Shown: positions 1-11,029 of the stretch, piece by piece
How positions within the stretch are numbered: position 1 is the stretch's first letter
Layout: each line of letters begins with the position of its first letter
DNA from: Haplomitrium mnioides
Taxonomy: Eukaryota; Marchantiophyta; Haplomitriopsida; Calobryales
Length of the DNA stretch: 36,536 nt
NCBI GenBank assembly: GCA_049999725.1
Contig: JBNGIS010038889.1
Location: 1-36,536, forward strand
Direction: 5' to 3'
Position numbers and translations under genes: made by a program
Notes under the pieces: model-generated
The model's database searches: none
Told to the model about the DNA's origin: nothing
Seen by the model: only the letters and a program-made list of their open reading frames with translations

Positions 1-451
1 ACTTGAACTTGTGACTATATATTATTCCAAGTTGAATGTTGTTCTCTATAAATGAAACTTTATTTCATAGTTAGTATTTTTATTTGCTTTGTAGAAATAT
101 TTTCATCTTCAAAATATGTGTATTTTGCTTTCAACTTTTAAGTTTATTATCTCGCTGAATCATCTGCCCAAATTGACTAATTTGTTTTTCTTTTTAACAC
201 TTTGTTGAATAAATTTAGATCTTTAGTAATGTTTGACTCAAATGAAGAGCTTTGTACCCATTTTTACTTTTAGATTCCAAATTAGAAATCAAAATCTTTT
301 GCATGCGTATAGTTTGTTGCAAAAATAGAATGTTTATAGTCTGTATCCTCAGTTATAGAAGTGTGAACCCTATGCACGTGTAGACTTTGATTTGCAAGCG
401 AAATATGCAACGCACAAAAACTCTTCTACAGAATCTAAAACCTAACTTCTT

Positions 452-735
452 GTCAGTCTTTGTTGTGGAATGTTGAGTTGGTGAGCTCAGATTCATATGC
501 GCATATAGACTTTGGGGTGGAGTGTTGAGATAGTGAGTTTGGATTCCTAGACGCGCCTAGACTTTGGGATGGAGTGTTTAGTTGGTGAGTTCAGATTCTT
601 ATGCGCGCATAGACTTTGGGATAGAGTGTTCACTTGTTTAGCTTCGATTCCTAAGCATGCATAGACTTTGAGGCGGAGTGTTCACATATTGAGCTTGGAT
701 TTCTAAGCGCACCTAGAGTTTGGGGTGGAAGTCCA
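452..735. repeat. 52-bp tandem array with GCGCGC palindromes (copy A)
   Basis: About five units of 52 bp. Each begins AGACTTTGGG, continues GTGGAGTGTT, and ends in a palindrome-like core such as TATGCGCGCATAG, CTAGACGCGCCTAG or TATGCGCATATAG. The unit length and order match the array at 13785-13975 in opposite orientation. Confidence 0.8.
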
Positions 736-1249
736 CGCCTTCTAAAAGTTCTACTTCTTATGCACAACCCTTAAGCTTTTTCATACAAAGACAACCGATT
801 ACAACTTTGTTTGTACATAGGTCATAGACACTTTTGTAAATCTTGAGACCTTTGTTTGGTTGAATCAAGTCTAAAACTTGGACATGTTTCTTGTTTACAA
901 TCTTAATTCAATCTTCTTAGCTACTGCCTTTTTGATTCTGAACTATGATACATTTCTTTATATGCTTCGTTGAACTATGAAATATTTTTAATTGTTGGAA
1001 CGTATTTGGAAGCCCACATTCACTTTTGATTGCATGGATTTTCAACTTAAAGTAAAAGCTTCTTTTTTTCTTGACGTTTAAAATCAAGCTTCTAAATCCA
1101 TGCAATGTTTTGTTTTCTTTGTTTTTGTATTTACCATTGCAAACTTATTCCCTTGACTTCTAGTTCTGTTGGGCTTTTTCTTTATGTTTTATAATATTTT
1201 TCCAACAAAAAAGTTTCAAAGAGCACCATGTCTACACGCACCTAAAGTT

Positions 1250-1349
1250 NNNNNNNNNNNNNNNNNNNNNNNNNNNNNNNNNNNNNNNNNNNNNNNNNNN
1301 NNNNNNNNNNNNNNNNNNNNNNNNNNNNNNNNNNNNNNNNNNNNNNNNN
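1250..1349. other. Assembly gap (100 N)
   Basis: A run of exactly 100 N, the usual placeholder for a gap of unknown size. It falls inside copy A, and any ORF read across it is artificial. Confidence 0.99.
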
Positions 1350-1648
1350 AATTGACTTTCGCTCTATCACGCTTGTTGAAACGACCAAAAAATAAATTCA
1401 AAAAACTCATGTACTTTTTGTTTTTTAAAAATTAGCCTCGTTTTTAATGTTTTTTAATATGAAAAATTACAAATTTTTCCCCTCAAAAAAAAGTTCTGGT
1501 TGTGAGTAGCCTGTTTCTAGTTCAAAGTAGCGGTTGTTGCTTATAAATTGTTGCCTTAATTGATGACTTTCCACCAGTGAATCCTTTACTTGATCAGTAC
1601 CTCTTGCTTGCATGACATTGTTTGATTGAATTAACTTTGCAGCTCAAC

Positions 1649-2016
1649 TGTAAAAGAACTCAATGGTCGACTTCCAAATAAGTAACACTTCAAGATAACT
1701 CTAATAAAGTTACACAACTCAATGCCAATAAGCAAACCAATGCCAAAAGTGCTAGTCAAAGCCAAACCAAATTGAGAGGAACTCCAAAATGAGAAGTCGA
1801 GCTATGAAACCCTTCTATTTATGTAAGAGAAGAGGGTGTCATCTCTCTTTCTTCACTTACAAGTTACTTCTAATTTCAATCATAGAAGTGACTCTCTATA
1901 AAAGTGACTTCAAAGGAACGCAATCTTATCTCAACCCTAAAAGTGAGTCTCTATTGCTTCCTTTACTCCTTTCTATTTTCTTTTAAATAGTGCAACCTTG
2001 TGCTTGTACTACTACA
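1649..2016 (-). repeat. Candidate 3' LTR of the Ty3/gypsy element
   Basis: A 368-bp segment running from TGTAAAAG to ACTACTACA on the plus strand. It lies between the TCAAC target duplication and the purine tract next to the chromodomain stop. It has LTR-like TGTA...TACA ends. No full-length partner is present at the other end of the element, so the assignment rests on position, ends and the target duplication. Confidence 0.55.
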
Positions 2017-2029
2017 TAATCCCCGCCTT

Positions 2030-2341
2030 CTAATCGATGACGTCCTCGTCATTGCCACAACTTTTCAAATATTTGAATAGCGTTTCAGCATTCTCAAGAT
2101 TTGAAGAAGGTTCCCAAATAGCATCATAAAGTGGATAGCCTTTCCACAAAACCTTGCATTGAACTTGTGGATGCTGCCATCGCTTGATAACTTTTTTCAC
2201 CAAAATGCGGTCTACTTTAAATTCTTCATGATCATCAAGAACAATAACCGAAGGAGGAAGTTGATTACAATTTGGAGAAGAAGATAGACTAAGAAAAAAA
2301 GGCTTGAGTTTAGATACATGAAACACATGATGAATGTTCAT
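2030..2341 (-). pseudogene. Ty3/gypsy chromodomain (C-terminus of Pol)
   Basis: A 103-residue open segment. Its start (VFHVSKLKPF) matches the usual end of the integrase C-terminal domain, where HVSxLK is conserved in plant chromoviruses. A chromodomain follows at about residues 45-95, with VDRILVKKVIKR, the core YKVLWKGYP-like stretch (here CKVLWKGYPLYDAIWEP) and a closing helix NAETLFKYL. Chromodomains of this class are thought to direct integration by binding histone marks. The Trp residues of the WKGYP and IWEP motifs are kept, while the first aromatic position is Val/Cys-like. This is the best preserved part of the element. Confidence 0.88.
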
Positions 2342-2559
2342 ATGAAGAGAAAGGTCAAGTTTAAAAGCAATGGGAGAAATAACTTGAGAAATAGAGAAAT
2401 GACCAATCCGAGCAAGAGATAACTTACAGACTTGAAAGACAATGGGAGATCGTGAGTAGAAACAATAACCTTGTCATCTAAAACATAAGAGCAATCGCGA
2501 TGATGGCCATTAGCATATTGTTTTTGCCAATTTTAAACAACAGTAAGATGGTTGCGATC

Positions 2560-3416
2560 ATCTTGCAAGGAAGAAGATAAACAAGACAAAAAAGTAGAAA
2601 TACTTAGAACATTGGAAGAAGAAGGAGAAATCAAACCATCATGAACAAGAAGATGTTGACATCAATTAAATAAGAAAGGAGAAAACCCAATACTTGTTTG
2701 TTTGGAGTTGTTGTAGGCAAACTGCACAATCGATAACAAACCATCGCAATCAGTATGATGAATCTTGATGAACATGTGAAGCATATCCTCTACAATACAA
2801 TTAGCGCGCTTTGTTTGCCCATCTGTTTGAGGATGATAAGCAGTAGACATAGAAAGTTTAGTGCCTAAAAGCTTGAACAACTCTCGCCAAAACTTTGTGG
2901 TGAAACGTAGATTCCTATCGGATATTAACACCTTAGGCATTCTATGATGACAGAAGACAATATCAAAGTAAATTTTTGCCAATTGTGGAGCATCTACTAC
3001 ATCCATTGTCAGTGTTAAATGAATATGCTTGCTGAGCTTGTCCACAAACACCACAATGGCAGTAAACCCATGAGATGTAGTTGGAGGTGAAGTGACAAGA
3101 TCCAAACTTACATAATGCCAACAAGTAGTAGGAATTGGTGGTGGCTAAAGAAGTCCCGCTGGTTTTTTATTTGAAGCTTTGTTTTGTTGACAACTTTCGC
3201 ATGAACAAACAAAACCACAAATATCTCAAGCCAAGTTAGACCACCACCAAGTTCGATGAAGCAACCCTGTAGTTTTATCCACTCCAAGATGCCTTGAGAT
3301 GAGAATGTTATGTGCTTCTTGTAAACAAGCCATTCAAAGTGCATCATCATTTGGAGCATATATTTGATGGCATTGATATAGAATTCCTTCTTGAATGGAA
3401 AAAGAATGATACTCAC
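2560..3416 (-). pseudogene. Ty3/gypsy integrase (broken)
   Basis: The catalytic core reads openly at 2662-3105. It contains the opening MDLVTSPPTTSHGF, the second catalytic Asp in LISDRNLRF, and the conserved STAYHPQTDGQT segment. The third catalytic residue, normally Glu in DGQTERVN, is Lys here (DGQTKRAN), so the enzyme would be inactive even without the breaks. Upstream, 3108-3416 covers the zinc-binding region in other frames, with a Cys-x-x-x-Lys remnant near 3190. Downstream, toward the chromodomain, several frame changes occur. Integrase inserts the cDNA copy into the host genome. Confidence 0.85.
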
Positions 3417-3582
3417 TATCGTTGATGGTCAAACAAGACTAGAAAAAGCATCTTCTTGTAGCTTTTGATGATAACTCCTACTAGCTGCCTCATCCAAATA
3501 TAATATACTAATGTTAACCACCTCCATTGTATTTACTCAATGATCCGGCCTTCTTGATAATGCATCAAGTGGTGTGGAACCT

Positions 3583-3900
3583 TCAAGGCTTGCACTCTAG
3601 ATGGATATCAAAGAGTTGCAACTCCCATCGGTGATGACAGCTTGTCATATTTTCTAAATAGATTTCTTGTAACAATGGCTTGTGATATGTGCACATAAAT
3701 ATAGATATTCTCAAAAGATAGTGTCTCCATAATTTGGTAGCCCAAACCATTGCCAATTTCTCTCGATCCTTTGCAGAGTAATCTCTCTCTATCGCATTTA
3801 ATCGGCGTGACATGAATGCAATTGGATGAAGTCCATCCTCAAACTCTTGATACAAAACTACTCCAATAGCAAAATTAGAAGTATCAAAATAAACTATGCA
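3583..3900 (-). pseudogene. Ty3/gypsy RNase H (broken)
   Basis: The reading frame shows YFDTSNFAIGVVLYQ, equivalent to the family's TDASxxAIGAVLxQ with the first catalytic Asp kept. It is followed by HPIAFMSRRLNAIERDYSAKDREKLAMVWA, the usual PIAYxSRxLxxxExNYxxxEKELLAIVxA stretch with the Glu replaced in part (AKDREK for xxEKE). The domain degrades the RNA strand during reverse transcription. It continues the same polyprotein as the RT segment, with at least one stop or frameshift between them. Confidence 0.85.
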
Positions 3901-3957
3901 ATGTGCCTTTGGATCATGTGGTTGTAGAATATGACAAGAAGAGACTGCATCTTTGAG

Positions 3958-4888
3958 CTATTGAAATATCACTTGCTCTTTGGCGGTCCATTGAAACTTG
4001 ACCTTCTTGCCTAGCAGATATGTAAGTGGTGCAGCAATATATGCATAATAATGGATGAATTGTTTGTAGAAGCTTGTCAATCCATTGAAGGCTCTAATGT
4101 CCTTTGCCTCCTGTGGTGTTGGCAACTCTGTAATAGCCTTGATTTTCTCTTCTTCCACCTTTACAACATTCGTAGACACCTTGTGCCTTAGATAAGTAGC
4201 CTCTTTCTTCCAAAATTCGCATTGGGATCTCTTGCAATAAAACTTCCAATTATGCAATCTTTGCAAAACTTCTTCAAGATGATTGTGATGCTCAACTTCA
4301 ATTTTGCTAAAATAAAAATGTCATCAAAGAATACCAAAGCTGACTTATCTAGTAACCCATCAAAAATTGAATTAATTTGATCCATGAATATGGCTGGAGC
4401 ATTAGTGAGCCCAAATATGAAGACCTTCTACTCTAAGTGTTCATGCTCAGTGCAAAAAATTGTCTTCAGCACATCACTTGGCTTGATAAGAATTTTCCAA
4501 TAACCACTTCAAAGATCAAACTTGGAAAATAACCACGCACCACTCAATTGATCCAACAAATCATCAATATGTGGCAAGAGATAGGCATTCGTTGCAATTT
4601 TCTTGTTCAAACCACGATAATATGTACAAAGACGAATCCACCATTTTTCTTTGGTACAAAGAATATCGATGCTCTCCAAGATGAAGTATTATGTTTAATG
4701 AAATCCTTCTCAATAAGATCTGTCAAGGTCTTGCAAAGCTCTTCCAACTCTTGTTGCAATGCCTTATATATAGGCTGATTATATGGAGTACCACCTGGCA
4801 TCAACTCGATCAGAAAGGGCATTCTACGATCATTTGGAAAATTATCCAAAAATACATTTGAAAACTCCTTCAAAATATCATCGATCAT
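3958..4888 (-). pseudogene. Ty3/gypsy reverse transcriptase (broken)
   Basis: Three segments in different frames. 4607-4888 is the N-terminal part: LMPGGTPYNQPIYKALQQELEEL, then [24 protein letters not shown], matching the xxKPYRMxPxExxEL and SPWASPVLLVKKKDG blocks. 4188-4385 carries the palm motif VFFDDIFI, which keeps both catalytic Asp residues of F/YxDD. 3958-4266 is the connection region: KCEFWxKEVxFLGH-like QCEFWKKEATYLRH, then EIRAFNGLTSFYKQFI and AAPLTYLLGKKVKFQWT. The segment between 4385 and 4607 is damaged. RT copies the element RNA into cDNA. Confidence 0.88.
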
Positions 4889-5499
4889 TGAGGTTTGTGC
4901 AGATTCACTATCTCTTTATTCAAGTCCACAATAGGCTTGATCTATATTGCAAATACATGCAACTCTTTTTCCATAAAAACATTTTGCTGAATTGATTTGA
5001 GCTTCTTGACCAACGGTGCCGGACGCTCTAAAAGAAATTGTTGTCCTTGTAAAGAAACTTGAATTTTTCGTTTTGCCCAATCAACTTGAGCGTATTGATC
5101 TTCAAGCCCAAATTTATGTTATATTGTACGGGTGCAATAACAAAATCCATAAATTCCTCATACTCTTTGCCAATCCTTAGAAGAAATAGCTTGTGTGAGT
5201 GGAGTTCCTCATTTTTTGGCCATCAGCTATAGTCAAAAAACTTTCCTTCATTGGCAATACTTTAGCTTGATTTTGTTTGCAAAACGTAATAACATGAAAT
5301 TTTAGAACTTCCACAATCTTCCAACATTCTACAAGAATGCTCATCAACCATATCGTCTAGATGAAACAATATGCTTGTAAATCTTGTGGATATTTTCATT
5401 CCATTGGAACTAATCAAGCTCTTAGTAAACCGCTTGCTTGTCTTGACTGAGATCGGTCATTTTCTTGATGTTCTTCTTCAATAATTGTTGCTTGAACAA

Positions 5500-6340
5500 G
5501 AGCGCATAGTCAATTTTGTCGACGTGAGCAATTTGCAATCATGTGACTAAGTTGTCAACAATAAAAATATCCTCCAGTTTGGCGTAGGTGCTCATGCTCC
5601 ATATTGGTGAGTGCCACTCTTTGCGCCACATCAATCTCCATGGGTACATCCTCATTTGGTGGCACACGAACATTTGATAAAGCTTGTTGTGGTTGTGGCC
5701 CAACTTCGGTAGTTGCTAGCAATTAGTCCTATCCTTTAGTTATGCGCATTGCTTCTTCTAGTTGAGAGGGCTCTCTCATTTTTACTTTTATTCTAGTGCA
5801 AGGCTTTAATCATCGAACAAAATGATGTTAAGCTTCTCCCTTGCCTATATTAGAAATTTGCATGATGATATTCTGAAATTGCGTGCCATAGCTCTTTACT
5901 ACACCAAGTTGCTTCAATACTACCAAACAATCTCTTACCACCTTTGGAGCATTTAAAACCCTACATCTTGGAGTCATCACTTCTTTGAACTCTTGTTAAG
6001 AAGCAATTGGAGCAACCATTTCACATTGAGCTTGCTCAATTTGATATCTCCACTACATTTTTGCCACTCTTTCCAATTGACTTGCAGCAGATAGAATTCT
6101 TTGACCATCCTCTCTTATATGGGTAGCCTCCAAATATTGTTTGCAATCAAACAAGAAATTCTAAGATGCGCCATGAGCCGTCTTCCCATCATATGCTTTT
6201 GGTTTGGGAAGCCGCACAATGTCATGAAAATGTACCCTCTTCCCCATTTGCATTTGAACTTCTAGAATGCAAGAAAGATGTTCAATTTGTTGTTGCATCA
6301 CTGGCATCTTTGCTTCTTGATTCTCTATTCCACCAAAAAG
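5500..6340 (-). pseudogene. Ty3/gypsy Gag with degraded zinc knuckle
   Basis: The minus strand shows the plant gypsy Gag pattern: FQNIIMQISNIGKGEA, then LKPCTRIKVKMREPSQLEEAMRI, equivalent to the family block with FVxGLKPxxRxxLxLxxPxTLEEAMxxA. Near 5528-5569 there is a CCHC knuckle remnant, YFYC-stop-QLSHMIANC. The second Cys, the His and the last Cys are in place, the first Cys is Tyr, and one position is a stop. Frame breaks occur near 5720 and 5810. Gag forms the virus-like particle and binds RNA. The identification rests on the short matching blocks and on position next to the primer binding site. Confidence 0.72.
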
Positions 6341-6346
6341 AACCTA

Positions 6347-6358
6347 GCTCTTATACCA
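6347..6358 (-). other. Primer binding site, initiator tRNA-Met type (Ty3/gypsy)
   Basis: The complement reads TGGTATAAGAGC (extending to TAGG), one base from the classical plant retrotransposon primer site TGGTATCAGAGC for initiator tRNA-Met. It lies just upstream of Gag, as expected for minus-strand cDNA priming. Confidence 0.82.
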
Positions 6359-6404
6359 ACGTAAAATACAATAGAAGTTACCATTTAAGTTCTTTTACAT
6401 CAAC

Positions 6405-7990
6405 TATTGCAAAAATCTAGCAAGCCTCTATACAAAACTATCCAGTCGATGGAAAATACTTCTCTTTATAATAGAAACTCTCTTTTTTAGTAAAATATAG
6501 CACCTCAACGAAGTTCAAAGCTCTGTTTTGCTTCCCTTTGAGACAAAACAAAACAACTTTTGCCATCTAATTGTGTTCCGGTAGCTCAACAAGCTACTCG
6601 ACAAAGAAATCATGGTATCATCTACATCGATGGTTTCTTTTGCTTGATGCTAACACCTCGACCTTTGCAGTAATGCTTGAATAGGCTGCAGGATGATATT
6701 TTGCTTACTGTGCAGCTTGACTTCTACTCTTTGCCAAAGAAAATGAGCATCCAAAAGCAATCCTTTGAATTCTTTGCTAAAAAAACCTTACTCAAAAATC
6801 CCAAGACCTGTTTCGACAATCTTTGAACAACAAGACTACTTTTTGAATCGCTAAGAAGAATGCCTTGATTTTCTTGAATGCTTGCAACTCTATCCTCGAT
6901 GCTCAAATGGTGTTTGACGTTTGTAGCTCAACAAAGCTTTGCCAAGTTCAAATCCCTAAAACACATACTTCAACGATTTCTTTTGTAGCAAATGGCCTTG
7001 TACAAATCCTTAGAACAATTTTCCACAACAAGGGATGTTGCAAATTTCCTGCTTAATACTTTCTACTTGAGAAAACTCCTCATGATGTTCAACAAAATCT
7101 TTTAGGCGTTTACTCGTTTTGTGTAGCAAAATTGAAAAGCTGCTCAACAATTTTTAGAGATTGAAACCACTCCTCTTTGATGAAAACTGCCCTCAATGTA
7201 GAAATGAGAGCCTCGATTGTTCAACAAAACCCTAGCGCCAAATCATTTGCTAAGAATGCCTCGAGCAAATTTCTTTGGGCAAATGTGCTTAGAGCTTCTT
7301 CTTTCATACAAATTTTCAACACTATAAAACTTCTTTTGACAAAATTTTCTTGCTGCACAAAAATTACACAACAATTTGTGTATAATCCTTTAGAATAGCT
7401 TTCTTTAATGTAGAGTCGCATGTGTTGCCTCCAGTGCTTGAACCACCTCTTCGACTAACTAGATTTTGACCACCAAATGATCTTAGCATAAAACAAACAC
7501 AATTTTCACACATTTATGGAGAGCTTCTTTATGCATCAAGAATTAGCATATCTTCTACACACATCAAGAATTTGCATGGCTTCTTCACAAGCCAGTAACA
7601 TTGATCTGGAAAGAACTTCACAATCTCCATCGATTTGAGATACCACGAATGCCTTCAAACCTTCTGATCAAATTTCTCACTCGCAATCCAAGATACCATA
7701 GATGCTCTATAGAGAAATCTCAAATCTTTTGATGTGCTTTTCTCGAGTGATACCTTCTCAAGAAATTCAAATGTTGATCGTTTCAATATCCGAACCATCA
7801 CATCTTTGCTCACAAAGAATCCACGGTTCTCATAGAGTTGCAATACCTCAGCTCTCTCCTTAGTACATACATGTGTAACATCGAAAGAAAACCTTTCAAT
7901 GAGAATACATTGCCTTGTATACTTAGGCACAAAAAGACAAAAAATTCAAAATGCCTAAAAGTAGAAATCTACATGGAATGGTGTGACAAA
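6405..7990. other. Unassigned DNA, no supported gene
   Basis: Only short ORFs of 60-90 codons occur on both strands, none with recognisable motifs. Loosely repeated phrases such as CTCAACAA, CCTCGA and TTGCAAATTT recur about every 100-150 bp, so an old tandem repeat or a decayed element is possible. It begins directly after the TCAAC duplication of the gypsy insertion, so it is the right half of that target site. Confidence 0.5.
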
Positions 7991-9292
7991 ACTATTGAGA
8001 ACTGTCAACTTATATACAATTGATCAATAGCATAGCTAGTTTTCATCATTCATTTGTAGCAACCAAGTAAAGTAAGAAAGAACTATAGTGAACCAAAGAA
8101 AGCAACTAAGTAAAACAAGCTATAACACTACAATTATCAATAGCCATCAACTAATACACAACTAATCTATAACATGGTTAGTTTTTAGTGTTAGGTTGTA
8201 CAAAGAACCAAATGAAGCAAATTAAATCTATTTCAAAATTACATTAGAATTATCAAAGCCCATCAACAAAGATACAAATAATCTATGTTAAGGTTAGTTG
8301 TCAATATTGTCTTGTAGCAAGTATTAAAGTAAAAAGAAGCTAGAGTTTTCTTAAAATTATATTGAAATTTATCAAACACCATGAACTAATGTACAACTAG
8401 TCTAGAATATAATTTGTTGTCAATGTTGCATTGTAGCAAACAACCAAGTGAAGCAAGCTAAAAGCTATCTCAAAATTACATTAAATTTATTGCCAACCGT
8501 ACTCTAATACACAACTTACCTACAACATGGAGCCATCAACTAATACAAAAATATTTATAATATGTTTGGTTATCAATGTTTTATTACAACAAAAAACCAA
8601 TTGAAAAAGGAAAAAGGTATTTAAGCACTAAATTAAAGTTAATTACAACCATCATCCAATACACAAACAATCTATAAAATGGTAGGTTAGCAATGTTATG
8701 TCCTACCAAGCAACCAAGTGAACCAAGCTAGAGCAATTTCACAATAACGTTAAAATTATCCAGGTTCCTAGACTAATATACAACTAGTCTATAATATAGG
8801 TGGTTCTCAACGTTGTGTTGTAGCAAGCAACCAAGTAAAGCAAGCTAGAGTCTATTTATAAAGTATATCAAAATTATCAACAACCATCAACTAGTAGTAC
8901 ACACTAGTCTATAATATAGTTGGTTGTCAATATTGTGCTTGAGCAAGCAACCAAGTGAATAAAGCTAGGAGCTGATTAAGAATTACATCAAAATTTATCG
9001 AGAATCATCAACTAATATACCACATATCTATTAGATGGTTGATTGTCAATGTTGCTTGTTTATCGATGCCAAGTAGCCTAGTGAAGCAATTTAGAGGTTA
9101 TTTTTCAATTGCATTAAAATTATTGACCACCATCAACTTATACACAACTAATCTGTGCTATGACTAGTTGTTAATATGGTGCGTAGCAAGCCACCAAGTG
9201 AAAGAAGTTAGAGAATACTTCAGAATTACTGGGAAAATTTTCAATAAATTCTATTTAAATAAACAAAAGAAGTAAATAATATGGTTGGTTGT

Positions 9293-9778
9293 TGTAACAC
9301 TACACATATACACAAGTTAGCACAAACACATACGAGAGAAGCTCACAAAGACTTCCAAAACCCCCAAGGTAAGAGATGCCAAACAAGGCACTCTCCCTTC
9401 TTTATATACTTGATAGAAAGGTCCTTGCTTACATAGGTGGAGGAACCTTATTGGTTCCTTTTCTATCCTCTTCTCATTGGACCCCTCTTCTTTTTCTCGC
9501 TCTGATTGGACCACCCTTTACTTTAATTCTGCTTCTGCCACGTGTCCTTATCTTTAGAACCTTCTCCTTACTTTAATTCTCCGCTTGCCACGTGTCCTTA
9601 TCTAGACTCCCTCTTTCACTTTAATTCGTTGACTTTTTCTCCTCTTGCCACGTGTCCCACTCTCTATAATAGCAATCTCTTTTTGCTACTCTAACTTAGT
9701 AATGTCTTTCTAGACATAGTTGACATTATATCTTACGTTATTTGTAGCCATAACTTACTAAAGTTAGTGATCATTACA
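9293..9778 (-). mobile_element. Solo LTR (486 bp) inserted in the satellite
   Basis: The segment runs TGTAACAC ... TGATCATTACA and is flanked by a perfect 5-bp direct repeat GTTGT (9288-9292 and 9779-9783). Satellite sequence continues on both sides, which defines the ends. There is no internal retroelement sequence, so it is what remains after recombination between two LTRs. On the minus strand the order of elements is upstream boxes, TATA and a leader, so transcription would run leftwards. The parent family cannot be named. Its ends do not match the LTRs of the two elements in this window. Confidence 0.85.
9398..9654 (-). promoter_or_regulatory. LTR promoter: 3 G-boxes, 3 CCAAT boxes, TATA
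   Basis: Reading the minus strand from 9654 down there are three copies of GGACACGTGGCA with the G-box CACGTG at 9649-9654, 9589-9594 and 9539-9544. Three CCAAT boxes follow (complements at 9505-9509, 9476-9480, 9450-9454), then a TATA box in AAGTATATAAAG (complement near 9398-9412). The boxes sit in a tandem repeat of about 50-60 bp that also contains AGAATTAAAG. ACGTGGC is the core of plant ABA-responsive elements bound by bZIP factors. Activity is inferred, not shown. Confidence 0.72.
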
Positions 9779-11029
9779 GTTGTCAATGTTGTCTCATAGT
9801 AAGCAACCAAGTAAAGAAAGCTAGAGCTATTTTAGAATTACATCAAAAATATTGACAACCATCAAGTAACATACAACTAATCAAGAATATCGTTGGTTGT
9901 TCATTTTTTTTTGTTGTTGCAAGAAACCAATAAAACTATCTTAAAATACACAATCGCATCTATAATATGCTTGGTTTTAAATGTTGCATCGTAGCAAACA
10001 ACCAACCTAAAAAGGCTAGAGGTATTTTAGCATTGAATTAAAGTTATCAACAACCATCATCTAGTACACAACTTATATATAATATGGCTTGTTGTTAATG
10101 TTGTGCTCTACCAAACTATTTCAGAATTATATTTAAATTATGATCTTAAATTATCAACTAATAACTAGTTTATAATATAGCAAGTTATCAATGTTGTGTC
10201 GAAGCAACCTAGCGTTATTTCAAAATTACATTTAAACTATCCAAGACCTTCAACTAGTACACAACTAGTTAATGGTATGGCTGGTAGTCAATGTTAGCAA
10301 CCAAGTGAAGCAAGCTAGAGGCCATTTAAGAATTACATTGAAATTATTGAGAACCATCAACTGATACACCACTTGTCTATAATATAGCCAATTGTGAATG
10401 TTGTGTAGTAGCAATCAAGCAAAAAAAGCTAGCTAGAGTCTATTTTTAATTACATTTAAGTGACCTTTGATCATCATTTAATACACAACTATTCTATCAT
10501 ATAGTTGTAGATATAAATGTTGCCACGTAGCAAGAATCCAAGTGAACAAAGCCAATGATTTTTTTAACTACATTAAAACTACAACCAAACAACCATTAAA
10601 ATATATAGAACTAGTTAATAATATTGTTTTCTCAACTTAACCTCAAAGCCAACAACCATTAGAGAAAGCTAGAGCTTTATAGGAAACTTTTGAAATTATA
10701 AAAAACCATCAACTAGTACACAAGCAATATACAATATAGCTAGTTTTCAATGCAAATTTCTAATTGCATTAAAGTGAGCTCCAATCATCATCTGATACAC
10801 AACTATTCAATCATATAGTTGGTTGTCAACGTAGCCTGAAAACCAACAACCATTAAAGAAAGCTAGAGTTTTTTAAAGATTTTGTTTTGAGATTATAAAA
10901 AACCATCAACTAATACACAAGTAGTATATAATATAGGTTGTTGTCAATGTTGCATTGAATAAGAAAGAAGTGAAGCAAGCTTGAGCTTTTCTAAAGTTGC
11001 GTAAAACCTATCAACGATCATCAATAAAT

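Larger units (their letters stand above)
1..1539 (-). mobile_element. Hairpin-array element, copy A: transposase-side end (partial)
   Basis: This stretch is a diverged, inverted copy of 12888-14434. Position 1 pairs with about 14434 and position 1539 with 12888, and many short blocks match along the way (for example the block around 1147-1191 against the reverse complement of 13321-13366). It ends at 1520-1539 in GTTCAAAGTAGCGGTTGTTG, the terminal inverted repeat of the full copy at 12888-23161. The rest of the element lies left of the window. It holds a 52-bp tandem array and an assembly gap. No coding sequence is seen, which fits, because the matching part of copy B lies beyond the stop codon of its transposase gene. 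Confidence 0.75.
1649..6399 (-). mobile_element. Degenerate Ty3/gypsy chromovirus retrotransposon
   Basis: Reading on the minus strand the order is Gag with a zinc knuckle, RT, RNase H, integrase and chromodomain, the Ty3/gypsy (Metaviridae) order with the C-terminal chromodomain of chromoviruses. A primer binding site like that for initiator tRNA-Met lies at 6347-6358, and a purine tract GAAGGCGGGGA (complement of about 2019-2028) precedes a TGTAGTAGT start at the other end. The insertion is flanked by the 5-bp direct repeat TCAAC (1644-1648 and 6400-6404). Its outer ends are TGTAAAAGAAC and GTTCTTTTACA. The right, 5'-LTR side is only about 40 bp long beyond the primer binding site, so that LTR looks deleted or rearranged. 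No protease was recognised between about 4890 and 5500. Stops and frameshifts occur throughout, so the copy is dead. Confidence 0.82.

Noticed and set aside
452-735. CRISPR-like array (regular 52-bp repeats)
   Set aside because: The whole unit is repeated with no unique spacers, and this is plant nuclear DNA.
1169-1435. ORFs across the 100-N gap on both strands
   Set aside because: They exist only because N codons are read as open. No real residues support them.
9317-9576. ORFs on both strands within 9317-9576
   Set aside because: They lie inside the solo LTR promoter. No motif, and both strands are open by chance.
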